Below are positions 21,331 to 31,314 of a stretch of DNA of 64,000 nt, piece after piece. The notes beneath the pieces were generated by a model. The model did not search any database, was not told the DNA's origin, and saw nothing but the letters and a program-made list of their open reading frames with translations. Positions within the stretch are counted from its first letter, which is position 1. The number at the start of each line of letters is the position of its first letter. The DNA is from Streptomyces sp. NBC_00461. GTDB lineage: Bacteria; Actinomycetota; Actinomycetes; Streptomycetales; Streptomycetaceae. Position numbers and translations under genes: made by a program. Location: positions 8,651,001 through 8,715,000 of the forward strand of contig NZ_CP107902.1 in NCBI RefSeq assembly GCF_036013935.1, given 5' to 3'.

Positions 21331-22881
21331 ATGAGATATCGCAGCAGAGTGACGGCCCCTGTGGCCGCCTTGATCGGTACGGCCGCGGCAATGACCACGG
21401 GGTCCGCGGCGTACGCCAGTCCTTCGGCCCTGAAGGACGGCGGCACACCCGGCGCCGAGACCCTGGGTGACTCCGTCTTCCCGAGCCTGGGCAACGACGG
21501 CTACCGGGTCTCGTCCTACCACCTCGACTTCGCCTACGACCAGACGACGAAGCTGGTCGACGCGGTGGCGACCATCGAGCTGACGACCACTCAGGCCCTG
21601 AGCCGCTTCTCCCTCGACGCCCTCGGCCTCGACATCCGCACGGTCCGGGTCAACGGCCGCAACGTCGCCTTCAGGCAGTCCGGCGAGAAGCTGCGCGTCA
21701 CGCCCGCGACCGCCCTGGCCGCGCAGGCGCAGGCCAGCGTCATCGTGACCTACACCGTCGACCCGCGCGGCACGCTCGCCCACACCGCCTGGGTCGCCAC
21801 GCCGGACGGCTTCGCGCTGTGCCCGCAGCCGAACTCCGCGCACACGGCCTTCCCGTGCAATGACCATCCCCTGGACAAGGCGGACTTCTCCTTCTGCATC
21901 ACGGTCCCCAGCGGGCTGCGCGGTGTCGCGAACGGCGTGCTCACCGGCACCAAGAGCCTGTCCGGCGGCCGGACGGCCTACTCGTACAAGTCCCGCTCGC
22001 CGATAGCCACCGAGCTGGTGCAGATAACCGTCGGCGACTACGTCATCAAGGACCGGCAGGGCCCGAACGGGCTGCCGCTGCGGGACGTCGTGCCCACCGC
22101 CCGCGCCGCCGCTCTCGAGCCGGCGCTCGCCCTCACCCCGAACCTCGTCCAGTGGATCGAGGCACGGCTCGGGGCCTTCCCGTTCGAGACGTACGGGCTG
22201 CTGCCCTGCAACTCCGACGCCGCCAACGCCTTCGACTTCACGGGCCTGGAGACGCAGACCCTCACCCTGTACAAGCCGAACTTCCTGCTGCAGGCGGAGA
22301 AGAACATCGGCTCGCACATGATGCACGAGCTGGTGCACTCCTGGTTCGGCAACCTCGTCAGCCCCGCCAACTGGGCCGACCTGTGGCTGAACGAGGGCCA
22401 CGCCGACTTCTACGGGCTGCTGTACCGCTACGAGCGCGGCTGGACCGACTCCCTCGGCCTGACCACGATGGAAGCCCGGATGAAGGACACGTACGCCCGC
22501 GGCGACCAGTGGCGCCACGACTCGGGCCCGGTGGCCGCGCCCAACGAGGCCAACCTGTTCGACAGCCAGCGCTACCTGGGCGGCGTGCTCGTCCTGTACG
22601 CCCTGCGCCAGGCCGTCGGCGAGGACGTCTTCACCAGGATCGAGCAGACCTTCCTCGCGCGTTACCGCAACTCCGCGGCGACGACGGAGAACTACATAGC
22701 CGTCGCCTCGGAGGTCTCCGGCCAGGACCAGTCCGGTTTCCTCAAGGACTGGCTGTACGGCACGAAGACGCCGCGGATGCCCGGCCACCCGGACTGGACG
22801 GTCACGCCGGTGCAGTCGGCGCTGGCCTCACCGCACAGCCGCAGGGGCGGGCACTACCACGAGAACTCCGCGACGCTCTGA
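21331..22881 (+). CDS. Secreted M1-family zinc metallopeptidase (516 aa)
   Basis: The N-terminus has a signal peptide (arginines, a hydrophobic core, cleavage near ASA/YAS). An M1 N-terminal beta-domain follows, then the catalytic domain with HELVH at 332-336 and Glu355 in NEGHA: the HExxH-X18-E zinc site of gluzincins. DFTGLETQT replaces the aminopeptidase GAMEN exopeptidase motif, as in short actinobacterial M1 proteins. The family's ERAP-like C-terminal domain is absent, so it is a compact form. ATG 21331 was chosen because it begins the signal peptide; the Shine-Dalgarno site is weak. Likely role: extracellular peptide hydrolysis. Confidence 0.88.
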   Translation: MRYRSRVTAPVAALIGTAAAMTTGSAAYASPSALKDGGTPGAETLGDSVFPSLGNDGYRVSSYHLDFAYDQTTKLVDAVATIELTTTQALSRFSLDALGLDIRTVRVNGRNVAFRQSGEKLRVTPATALAAQAQASVIVTYTVDPRGTLAHTAWVATPDGFALCPQPNSAHTAFPCNDHPLDKADFSFCITVPSGLRGVANGVLTGTKSLSGGRTAYSYKSRSPIATELVQITVGDYVIKDRQGPNGLPLRDVVPTARAAALEPALALTPNLVQWIEARLGAFPFETYGLLPCNSDAANAFDFTGLETQTLTLYKPNFLLQAEKNIGSHMMHELVHSWFGNLVSPANWADLWLNEGHADFYGLLYRYERGWTDSLGLTTMEARMKDTYARGDQWRHDSGPVAAPNEANLFDSQRYLGGVLVLYALRQAVGEDVFTRIEQTFLARYRNSAATTENYIAVASEVSGQDQSGFLKDWLYGTKTPRMPGHPDWTVTPVQSALASPHSRRGGHYHENSATL

Positions 22882-22912
22882 CCGCGGTGACTCGCTGACC
22901 CGGGGCGGCCGT

Positions 22913-24019
22913 TCAGTCGAGGCGGGCGGGGGAGATCTCGCCCGCCTCGACGACCGCCGCCTCGGGGCTGCGCTGCTGCGGGATGGACACCGGCCCCTGC
23001 TGCAGCGCCACCGTCCGCGCGGGCGCCGGGATGCGGATGCCCTCCTCGCGGTAGCGCTTGTGCAGTGCCTTGATGAACTCGTGCTTGATCCGGAACTGGT
23101 CGCTGAACTCGCCCACGCCCAGGATCACCGTGAAGCCGATCCGGGAGTCGCCGAAGGTGTGGAAGCGGATCGCCGGCTCGTGGTCCGGGACCGCGCCGGT
23201 GGTCTGGGTCATCACCTCGGCGATGACGTCCATGGTCACGCGCTCGACGTGCTCCAGGTCGCTGTCGTAGGCGACCCCCACCTGGACCAGGATGGTCAAC
23301 TGCTGCTCGGGACGCATGAAGTTGGTCATGTTCGACTTCGCGAGCTCACCATTGGGGATGACGACGAGGTTGTTGGACAGAGCGCGCACGGTCGTCTGAC
23401 GCCAGTTGATGTCCTCGACGTAGCCCTCCTCACCGCTGCTCAGCCGGATGTAGTCGCCGGGCTGCACGGTCTTGGAGGCGAGGATGTGGATGCCCGCGAA
23501 CAGGTTGGCCAGCGTGTCCTGAAGTGCGAGCGCGACCGCCAGACCGCCGACGCCCAGGGCGGTGAGCAGGGGTGCGATGGAGATGCCCAGCGTCTGCAGC
23601 ACCACCAGGAAGCCGATCGCCAGGACCAGGACCCGGGTGATGTTCACGAAGATCGTGGCCGATCCGGCGACCCCGGAGCGCGACGCGGTGACCGCCCGCA
23701 CCAGACCGGCGACCACCCGGGCCGCCGTCACCGTGACGACGAAGATGAGCACCACGGTCAATGCCTGGTTGACGTGGTTCTGGACCGTTCTGGTCAGCGG
23801 CAGCGCCGCGCCCGCCGAGGCGGCGCCGCCGACGACCGCGGCCCACGGCACGACGGTGCGCAGAGTGTCGACGATGACGTCGTCGCCGCTCCAGCGGGTG
23901 CGGTCGGCGTGCTTGCCCAGCCAGCGCAGCAGCATGCGCAGCAGGAACGCGGCCAACAGGCCCGCCGCCAGCGCGATTCCGGCAATGACCAGGTCGTCCA
24001 CGGTGAGTGCTCGGTTCAC
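22913..24019 (-). CDS. MscS-family small-conductance mechanosensitive channel (368 aa)
   Basis: Four hydrophobic segments in the first 190 residues are followed by the MscS pore and beta-domain (LGVGGLAVALALQDTLANLFAGI, then GDYIRL and a WRQTTVRALSNNLVVIPNGELAKS-like segment). It should gate ions on hypo-osmotic shock at the cell membrane. The GTG at 24017-24019 is preferred because GGGGGCGA precedes it; the ATG at 24130 has no properly spaced ribosome site. No operon partner is visible: the YbhN-like gene ends 198 nt upstream on the same strand. Confidence 0.87.
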   Translation of the reverse strand: MNRALTVDDLVIAGIALAAGLLAAFLLRMLLRWLGKHADRTRWSGDDVIVDTLRTVVPWAAVVGGAASAGAALPLTRTVQNHVNQALTVVLIFVVTVTAARVVAGLVRAVTASRSGVAGSATIFVNITRVLVLAIGFLVVLQTLGISIAPLLTALGVGGLAVALALQDTLANLFAGIHILASKTVQPGDYIRLSSGEEGYVEDINWRQTTVRALSNNLVVIPNGELAKSNMTNFMRPEQQLTILVQVGVAYDSDLEHVERVTMDVIAEVMTQTTGAVPDHEPAIRFHTFGDSRIGFTVILGVGEFSDQFRIKHEFIKALHKRYREEGIRIPAPARTVALQQGPVSIPQQRSPEAAVVEAGEISPARLD

Positions 24020-24217
24020 CGGTCGCCCCCGGGGAGCCGATCTGCGGCGAAGGCCGCCGCGGAATACCGGATGTGAAGTCGCGTCACGTTGCCACCTGCT
24101 CGACGATTGCGGAAAAGTGCGACCGCTCATCCTGCCGTATACGGCACAGGGGTTCGAACGTCGAGGGCTCCCGGACGACGCGGTTCGGACACTCCACGCG
24201 TCCTTACGGGGGGCGGC

Positions 24218-25315
24218 TCAGATCACCTTCAGCCGGACCAGCGCGCCCAGCGTCAGCGCCCCCGGCAGCAGCGGCAGCCACACCGTGATGATCCGGTAGG
24301 CGAGCACCACCGCCGTCGCCACGGCCACCGGGCTGCCGGCCGCCACCAGAGCCACGACCAGCGCGGCCTCCACCGAGCCGAGGCCGCCCGGTGTCGGGAC
24401 CAGGGCGACCGCGACCGTCGCCGCGAGATACGCCACGGCCATGTGGACGGGCGGCACCGGCAGCCCCAGTGACAGGCCGACCAGGACCAGTCCGGCCGCC
24501 TGCAGCGCGGGGAAGGCGAGCGAACCGCCCCAGAGGGCGAGAGCGCGGGAGGGACGGGTGTGCACCGAGCGCAGCTCGCTCAGCGCCGTGCGCAGGAACG
24601 ACAGGACGGCGGTGCGAAGCCGTCGTACGAGAGCGAGGACGGCCACCGCCACGACCACGACGGCGCCGACGGCGATCAGCAGCGGAAGCACCGACCCGTC
24701 GGGCAGCAGCGTGCCGAACCGCAGGGCGCCCGGGGAGGCGAGCAGCAGCCCTGCCAGGAGGCCCAGCCTGGCGACCGACTCCGCCAGCAGGTAGAGGGCG
24801 AGCGCGGCGGAGGAACGGGCGAGCGGAATCCCGCACACGGTCATGAACCGCAGGTTGACCGCGCCCGCGCCGAGGCCGGTCGGCAGCAGGTGGTTGGCCG
24901 AGCCCGCCGCGAACTGGGTGGCCAGCAGGCGCCTCTTGGGCAGCCGGTCCACGACCGCGCCCTGCCGTGTGCAGGCGGCCGCCACCCAGGTCAGACAGGT
25001 CGCGCCGACCGCCGCCAGTAGCCAGGGCCACTCCGCGGCCCGCAGATGTCCGAAGCCCTCCACGAGGACGGACCGGTGCTGCACGGCCACGACGGAGACG
25101 AGCAGGAGCGGAAGCAGGCACAGGATCTGCCGGATCACGCGGGCCGGGACGCGTCGGGGGAATCGTCCTGGGGGGAGGGGTCCTCGGGGAAGGTGTACAG
25201 CGGTCACATCCCGAGAGGGTTTCCAGTCCGCGCCAACGGCGGGTTGCGGAAGCGGGGACAGCGGCTGAAGGCGGGACAGCGGCTGGAGGCGGGACGGCGG
25301 CTTGCGTACGGTCAT
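24218..25315 (-). CDS. YbhN/UPF0104-type integral membrane protein (lysylphosphatidylglycerol synthase TM-region family, 365 aa)
   Basis: Eight or so hydrophobic segments are seen from residue 58 onward, with the family hallmark VALVPTPGGLGSVEAALV near residue 310. The N-terminal 55 residues are polar, and residues 9-24 contain a short internal repeat (RLQPLS twice). ATG 25313-25315 is preceded by GAAGGA. The family is the membrane flippase-like half of MprF or its stand-alone relatives; no aminoacyl-transferase domain is attached, so phospholipid lysylation cannot be assigned. It is divergent from the SoxR-box ABC gene across 72 nt. Confidence 0.8.
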   Translation of the reverse strand: MTVRKPPSRLQPLSRLQPLSPLPQPAVGADWKPSRDVTAVHLPRGPLPPGRFPRRVPARVIRQILCLLPLLLVSVVAVQHRSVLVEGFGHLRAAEWPWLLAAVGATCLTWVAAACTRQGAVVDRLPKRRLLATQFAAGSANHLLPTGLGAGAVNLRFMTVCGIPLARSSAALALYLLAESVARLGLLAGLLLASPGALRFGTLLPDGSVLPLLIAVGAVVVVAVAVLALVRRLRTAVLSFLRTALSELRSVHTRPSRALALWGGSLAFPALQAAGLVLVGLSLGLPVPPVHMAVAYLAATVAVALVPTPGGLGSVEAALVVALVAAGSPVAVATAVVLAYRIITVWLPLLPGALTLGALVRLKVI

Positions 25316-25349
25316 CGGGTCCTTCGAGCGGGGGGACGTCAGGAAAGGA

Positions 25350-25380
25350 TTGACCTCAATGTTGCTTGAGGTTCTAAGTT
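25350..25380 (+). promoter_or_regulatory. SoxR-type promoter: CCTCAA-N6-TTGAGG inside a 19-bp spacer
   Basis: TTGACC (25350-25355) and TAAGTT (25375-25380) form a -35/-10 pair with a 19-bp spacer, the over-long spacing of MerR-class promoters. The 18-bp inverted repeat CCTCAA-N6-TTGAGG (25354-25371) has the arms of the SoxR box. The predicted start lies 7-8 nt after the -10, at or next to the ATG at 25388, and no ribosome site precedes that ATG, so the mRNA is probably leaderless. Confidence 0.8.
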
Positions 25381-25387
25381 CTCTCTC

Positions 25388-27295
25388 ATGAGCATGGAGA
25401 CCACGGCCTGGACACAGCTGCACAGTGTCATGAACGCCGAGCAGGAACGCCGCCCCTTCGCCCGCGCCACGCTGCGCCGCATCGCCGCCTTCGCCCGTCC
25501 GCATCGCGTCCGCATCGCGCAGTTCGTGGCGCTCGGGGTGGTGACCGCGCTGCTCGCCGTCGCGACCCCCGTACTCGCCGGACATGTCGTGGACGCGATC
25601 GTGTCGGGCGGCGACGAGGGCGAGGTCGTACACCTGGCCCTGCTCATCGCGCTCATCGCGGTCGTGGAGGCGGCCCTCGGCATTCTCGGCAGGCGGCTTT
25701 CGGCGACGCTCGGGGAAGGACTCATCCTCGATCTGCGGACGGCTGTGTTCGATCATGTGCAGCGGATGCCGGTCGCGTTCTTCACACGCACACGTACGGG
25801 CGCGCTGGTCTCCCGTCTCAACAACGACGTCATCGGCGCCCAGCGTGCGTTCAGCAACACACTGTCCGGAGTGGTCAGCAACCTGGTCACCCTCGTGCTC
25901 ACCCTCGCCGTCATGCTGACGCTCTCCTGGCAGATCACCCTCCTCGCGCTGGTGCTGCTCCCGGTGTTCGTCGTGCCCGCCCGGCGCATGGGCAGCCGGA
26001 TGGCCCGTATGCAGCGGGAGGCGGCGACCCTGAACGCGGCGATGGGCACCCGCATGACCGAGCGGTTCTCCGCACCGGGAGCCACGCTGATCAAGCTCTT
26101 CGGGCGCCCGGGGCAGGAGTCCGAGGAGTTCGCGGCCCGCGCGCGCCGGGTCCGTGACATCGGCATCCGCACGGCGACCGCCCAGTCCGCCTTCATCACC
26201 GCGCTGACCCTGGTGTCGTCCCTGGCGCTGGCCCTGGTCTACGGCCTCGGCGGCTGGTTCGCCCTGCGCGGCCGCCTCGAACCGGGCGCGGTCGTGTCGT
26301 TGGCACTGCTGCTGACCCGCATGTACGCGCCGCTCACCTCGCTGGCCGGCGCACGCGTCGAGGTGATGAGCGCCCTCGTCAGCTTCGAGCGCGTCTTCGA
26401 GGTGCTCGACCTCAAGCCCCTCATCGAGGAGAAACCGGACGCGCACGCCGTGCCCGACGGCCCGGTGTCCGTCGAGTTCGACGACGTCCGCTTCGGCTAC
26501 CCCTCCGCCGACAAGGTCTCCCTGGCCTCCCTGGAGGAGGTGGCGTCCCTCGACACCCGAGGCGGCGCCGAGGTCCTGCACGGCATCTCCTTCCGCGCCG
26601 AAGCGGGCCAGACGGTCGCCCTCGTCGGCTCGTCCGGCGCCGGCAAGTCGACCATCGCGCAACTGCTGCCACGCCTGTACGACGTCGACGAGGGCGCCGT
26701 ACGCCTCGGTGGCACCGACGTCCGCGACCTGACCGCCGCCTCCCTGCGCTCGACCCTCGGCATGGTCACCCAGGACGGCCACCTCTTCCACGACAGCGTC
26801 CGCGCCAACCTCCTCCTGGCCGCCCCCACGGCCACCGAGTCCGAGCTGTGGGACGCGCTGCGCCGCTCCCGTCTCGACGATCTCGTACGGTCCCTGCCCG
26901 ACGGCCTCGACACGGTGGTCGGCGAGCGCGGCTACCGTCTCTCCGGCGGCGAACGCCAGCGCATGACCATCGCCCGCCTCCTGCTGGCCCGTCAGCGCGT
27001 CGTCATCCTCGACGAGGCCACCGCCCACCTCGACAACACCTCGGAGGCCGCCGTCCAGGAGGCCCTGACCGAGGCCCTGGAGGGCAGGACGGCGGTCGTG
27101 ATCGCCCACCGGCTGTCCACGGTGCGGGCGGCGGACATGATCCTGGTGATCGAGGGCGGCCTGATCGTGGAACGCGGCACCCACGAGGAACTGCTGACGG
27201 CCGAGGGCCGGTACGCGGAGTTGTACCGAACGCAGTTCGAGGAGCCGGCGGGAGAGGTGACGGAGATCGCCTCGGCGGGGGAGGCTGTGGCGTAG
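25388..27295 (+). CDS. ABC exporter half-transporter, fused membrane and ATPase domains (635 aa)
   Basis: Six transmembrane helices (about 30-330) are fused to a nucleotide-binding domain: Walker A GSSGAGKST near 414, Q-loop TQDGHLF, signature LSGGERQ near 518, Walker B VVILDEA near 539 and H-loop IAHRLSTVRAA. It is a type IV (MsbA/LmrA-like) exporter that should dimerise. The SoxR box points to export of redox-active compounds or drugs. From memory, SCO7008, an ABC transporter gene in the S. coelicolor SoxR regulon, lies close to icd (SCO7000), the same arrangement as here. The start at 25388 fits a leaderless transcript; an ATG six bases on (25394) is the alternative. Confidence 0.92.
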   Translation: MSMETTAWTQLHSVMNAEQERRPFARATLRRIAAFARPHRVRIAQFVALGVVTALLAVATPVLAGHVVDAIVSGGDEGEVVHLALLIALIAVVEAALGILGRRLSATLGEGLILDLRTAVFDHVQRMPVAFFTRTRTGALVSRLNNDVIGAQRAFSNTLSGVVSNLVTLVLTLAVMLTLSWQITLLALVLLPVFVVPARRMGSRMARMQREAATLNAAMGTRMTERFSAPGATLIKLFGRPGQESEEFAARARRVRDIGIRTATAQSAFITALTLVSSLALALVYGLGGWFALRGRLEPGAVVSLALLLTRMYAPLTSLAGARVEVMSALVSFERVFEVLDLKPLIEEKPDAHAVPDGPVSVEFDDVRFGYPSADKVSLASLEEVASLDTRGGAEVLHGISFRAEAGQTVALVGSSGAGKSTIAQLLPRLYDVDEGAVRLGGTDVRDLTAASLRSTLGMVTQDGHLFHDSVRANLLLAAPTATESELWDALRRSRLDDLVRSLPDGLDTVVGERGYRLSGGERQRMTIARLLLARQRVVILDEATAHLDNTSEAAVQEALTEALEGRTAVVIAHRLSTVRAADMILVIEGGLIVERGTHEELLTAEGRYAELYRTQFEEPAGEVTEIASAGEAVA

Positions 27296-27326
27296 TCCTT
27301 GCCAGGCCCCGCACAGGGAGAGTCAC

Positions 27327-28118
27327 GTGACCGACCTCGGCCGTATCCGGCTGTTCCACACCGTCCGCGGACCGGTCGACGCTCCCGTCCTGCTGCTGGT
27401 GCACGGCTGGGGCGGTGACGGCCGGGAATGGTCGGAGCATGCCGAGGCGCTGGCGGGCCGGTTCCGGGTGGTGGTGCCCGATCTGCGCGGGCACGGCCGC
27501 TCCGAGGTGCCGGCGGAGGGCAACACCCCGGTGGAGATGGCGGCGGACCTGGCCGCGCTGACCGAGGCCCTGGGCACCGGTCCCGTGATCGCGGTCGGCC
27601 ACTCCATGGGCGGCCAGGTCGTCAACCTCCTCGCCGTCCACCATCCGCACGCCGTACGGTCGGTGATCGCCCTCGACCCTGCCCACGGCGCCCACGGCGA
27701 GGAGGTCGAGCAGATCCCCGCCAGACTGGCCGCCTACCGTGAACGCGGCGCACAGGCGGCGGCCGCCTTCGTGGCGGCGGCTTTCGGGCCGGCCGCGCCG
27801 ACGGGCCTGAGCACCGCCCACGTACGCACCATGCTCGGCACCCCCGGCCACGTCATAGCCCAGGCCTACGCGGGCATGTACATCGACGACGGCGCCGTCG
27901 GCATCCGCCCGGCCAGCGAGGCCCACCTGCGCCGCCGCACACAACCGGCGCTGACGGTCTGGACGTCGGCCGAAGCGGCTGCATGGGAGCGCGGCACCCT
28001 GCGCACAGCCGCATCCCGCGTCGACCACTGGCCCGGCACCGGGCACTACCTGCACGAGGAACATCCGCGCCGCACGGTCCGCCTGATCGAGGACTGGGCG
28101 GACGGCGGGCTTGCTTAA
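27327..28118 (+). CDS. Alpha/beta-hydrolase (263 aa)
   Basis: HGWGGDGREW forms the oxyanion region, GHSMGG near residue 93 the serine nucleophile elbow, and GTGHYLHEEHP near the C-terminus the catalytic His. Substrate cannot be assigned. The GTG start follows GGGAGA. It lies 31 nt after the ABC gene on the same strand, so it may share the SoxR-controlled transcript. Its stop codon overlaps the first copy of the operator ahead of the AHSA1 gene. Confidence 0.82.
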   Translation: MTDLGRIRLFHTVRGPVDAPVLLLVHGWGGDGREWSEHAEALAGRFRVVVPDLRGHGRSEVPAEGNTPVEMAADLAALTEALGTGPVIAVGHSMGGQVVNLLAVHHPHAVRSVIALDPAHGAHGEEVEQIPARLAAYRERGAQAAAAFVAAAFGPAAPTGLSTAHVRTMLGTPGHVIAQAYAGMYIDDGAVGIRPASEAHLRRRTQPALTVWTSAEAAAWERGTLRTAASRVDHWPGTGHYLHEEHPRRTVRLIEDWADGGLA

Positions 28119-28175
28119 CGTGCAACCTGTTGGTTGCGCATCTACTCGGGAACGTGCAACCTGTCGGTAGCGCAT
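28117..28175 (+). promoter_or_regulatory. Duplicated operator of the AHSA1-arsR operon
   Basis: Two 25-bp copies (28117-28141 and 28151-28175) are 34 bp apart, about three helical turns. The first contains the perfect inverted repeat GCAACC-TGTT-GGTTGC; the second has two changes in the right half. The position just upstream of a gene pair ending in an ArsR-type repressor suggests autoregulation. Confidence 0.55.
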
Positions 28176-28208
28176 CCGGCTGTGACGCAACGATGAGACG
28201 AGGCTGCC

Positions 28209-28664
28209 GTGATTCCCGACACGATCGAACGCACCATCGTGATCAACGCGTCCGTGGAGCGGGTCTGGACCGTACTCACCGAACCCGGATTCCTGGGCCG
28301 CTGGTTCGGCAGCGGAGAGCCGGTCAAGATCGACCTGCGCCCGGGTGGCCTCCTCGTCTTCGACCACGGAGTCCACGGCACCATCCCCGCTCGCATCGAG
28401 ACGGTGGAACCGTCGCGCCTCTTCTCCTGGCGGTGGTCCCAGGGAGCCGCGGGAGAGGAGCCCGACGAGGTCAACGCCACCAGGGTCGAGTTCACCCTGG
28501 CGGAGGATGCGACGGGGGGTACGCGCCTCACCATGGTCGAGAGCGGATTCGCGCGGCTGGGACTGCCGGACGACGAGGCAGCCGTACGCCACCGCGCCAA
28601 CAGCCGGAACTGGCCCGGCAAGCTCGACCGCCTGCGCGCGGACTGCGAACGGATCGCACCGTGA
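28209..28664 (+). CDS. AHSA1/SRPBCC-domain protein (151 aa)
   Basis: The helix-grip sequence begins IERTIVINASVERVWTVLTEPGFLGRWFG, characteristic of the activator-of-Hsp90-ATPase homologue 1-like SRPBCC family, which binds hydrophobic ligands in a deep cavity. Such proteins are often encoded with ArsR-type regulators, as here. GTG start at 28209. Its TGA overlaps the start of the ArsR gene by four bases (GTGA), so the two are translationally coupled. The ligand is unknown. Confidence 0.85.
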   Translation: MIPDTIERTIVINASVERVWTVLTEPGFLGRWFGSGEPVKIDLRPGGLLVFDHGVHGTIPARIETVEPSRLFSWRWSQGAAGEEPDEVNATRVEFTLAEDATGGTRLTMVESGFARLGLPDDEAAVRHRANSRNWPGKLDRLRADCERIAP

Positions 28665-29005
28665 CCCGTACCGCCGAGGCCGCCGCGTCCCCGGAGGACG
28701 TCCTGGTGGCCGTGGCCGATCCGATCCGCCGGGAGATCCTCGCCGCCCTCACTCGCGAAGGCGGCGCGACGCCGACCTCCTTGGCGGCAGGCCTTCCCGT
28801 CACCCGGCAGGCGGTGGCCAAGCACCTGGCCGTCCTCGACCGCGCGGGCCTGGTCCGCGCCCACCGGTCGGGACGTGAGGTTCGCTACGAGGCCGATCTG
28901 CGCCCGTTGAAGCATGCGACGAGGTGGCTGGACGACCTCGCCGCCCAATGGGGCAACCGCCTGCGGGCGATCAAGGAACTGGCCGAGAGTGATGCCTCGC
29001 CCTGA
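28661..29005 (+). CDS. ArsR-family winged-helix regulator (114 aa)
   Basis: The winged helix spans about residues 10-85 (DPIRREILAALTREGG, then LPVTRQAVAKHLAVLDRAGLV as helix-turn-helix, and the wing GREVRYEAD). No metal-binding cysteine pair (ELCVCDL type) is present, so it belongs to the non-metal branch that accompanies SRPBCC proteins. It likely represses its own operon at the duplicated site at 28117-28175. Start GTG at 28661. Confidence 0.87.
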   Translation: MTRTAEAAASPEDVLVAVADPIRREILAALTREGGATPTSLAAGLPVTRQAVAKHLAVLDRAGLVRAHRSGREVRYEADLRPLKHATRWLDDLAAQWGNRLRAIKELAESDASP

Positions 29006-30986
<1,981 letters not shown>

Positions 30987-31100
30987 CCGCCTGATGCACG
31001 GTGATCGCGATGCGGTGCGGTCGGTCCGCCGACGCGTAGTCGAGCGGTTCACGGCGCAGGCAGACTCCATCTGCTGACCGATACTCACCGCATCAAGGGA

Positions 31101-31123
31101 CCCCAGCCGTGTGTCGGCTGGGG
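31101..31123 (+). terminator. Intrinsic terminator after the GH62 gene
   Basis: A 9-bp stem (CCCCAGCCG / CGGCTGGGG) with loop TGTGT is followed by TCTTTCC. Confidence 0.8.
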
Positions 31124-31314
31124 TCTTTCCTCCTCTGACGCACGACCACGCGCGACCTTGTCCAGTGCAACGCGAAAACACCGCCGAGCCGCGGTGGTTG
31201 CCGGCTCCTGCCTTCCCGCACGTCACAAGTCGTGCAATGTGATGGCCTAATATCCGAATCGACAACAGAAGGCGTCCTGGCTCGTGTGCACATCCGAGGG
31301 AAGGGAGAGGAAAC

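Noticed and set aside
24218..27184. A 988-codon minus-strand frame covering the ABC gene.
   Set aside because: Only the part 24218-25315 has membrane-protein character; the rest is the antisense shadow of the ABC exporter.
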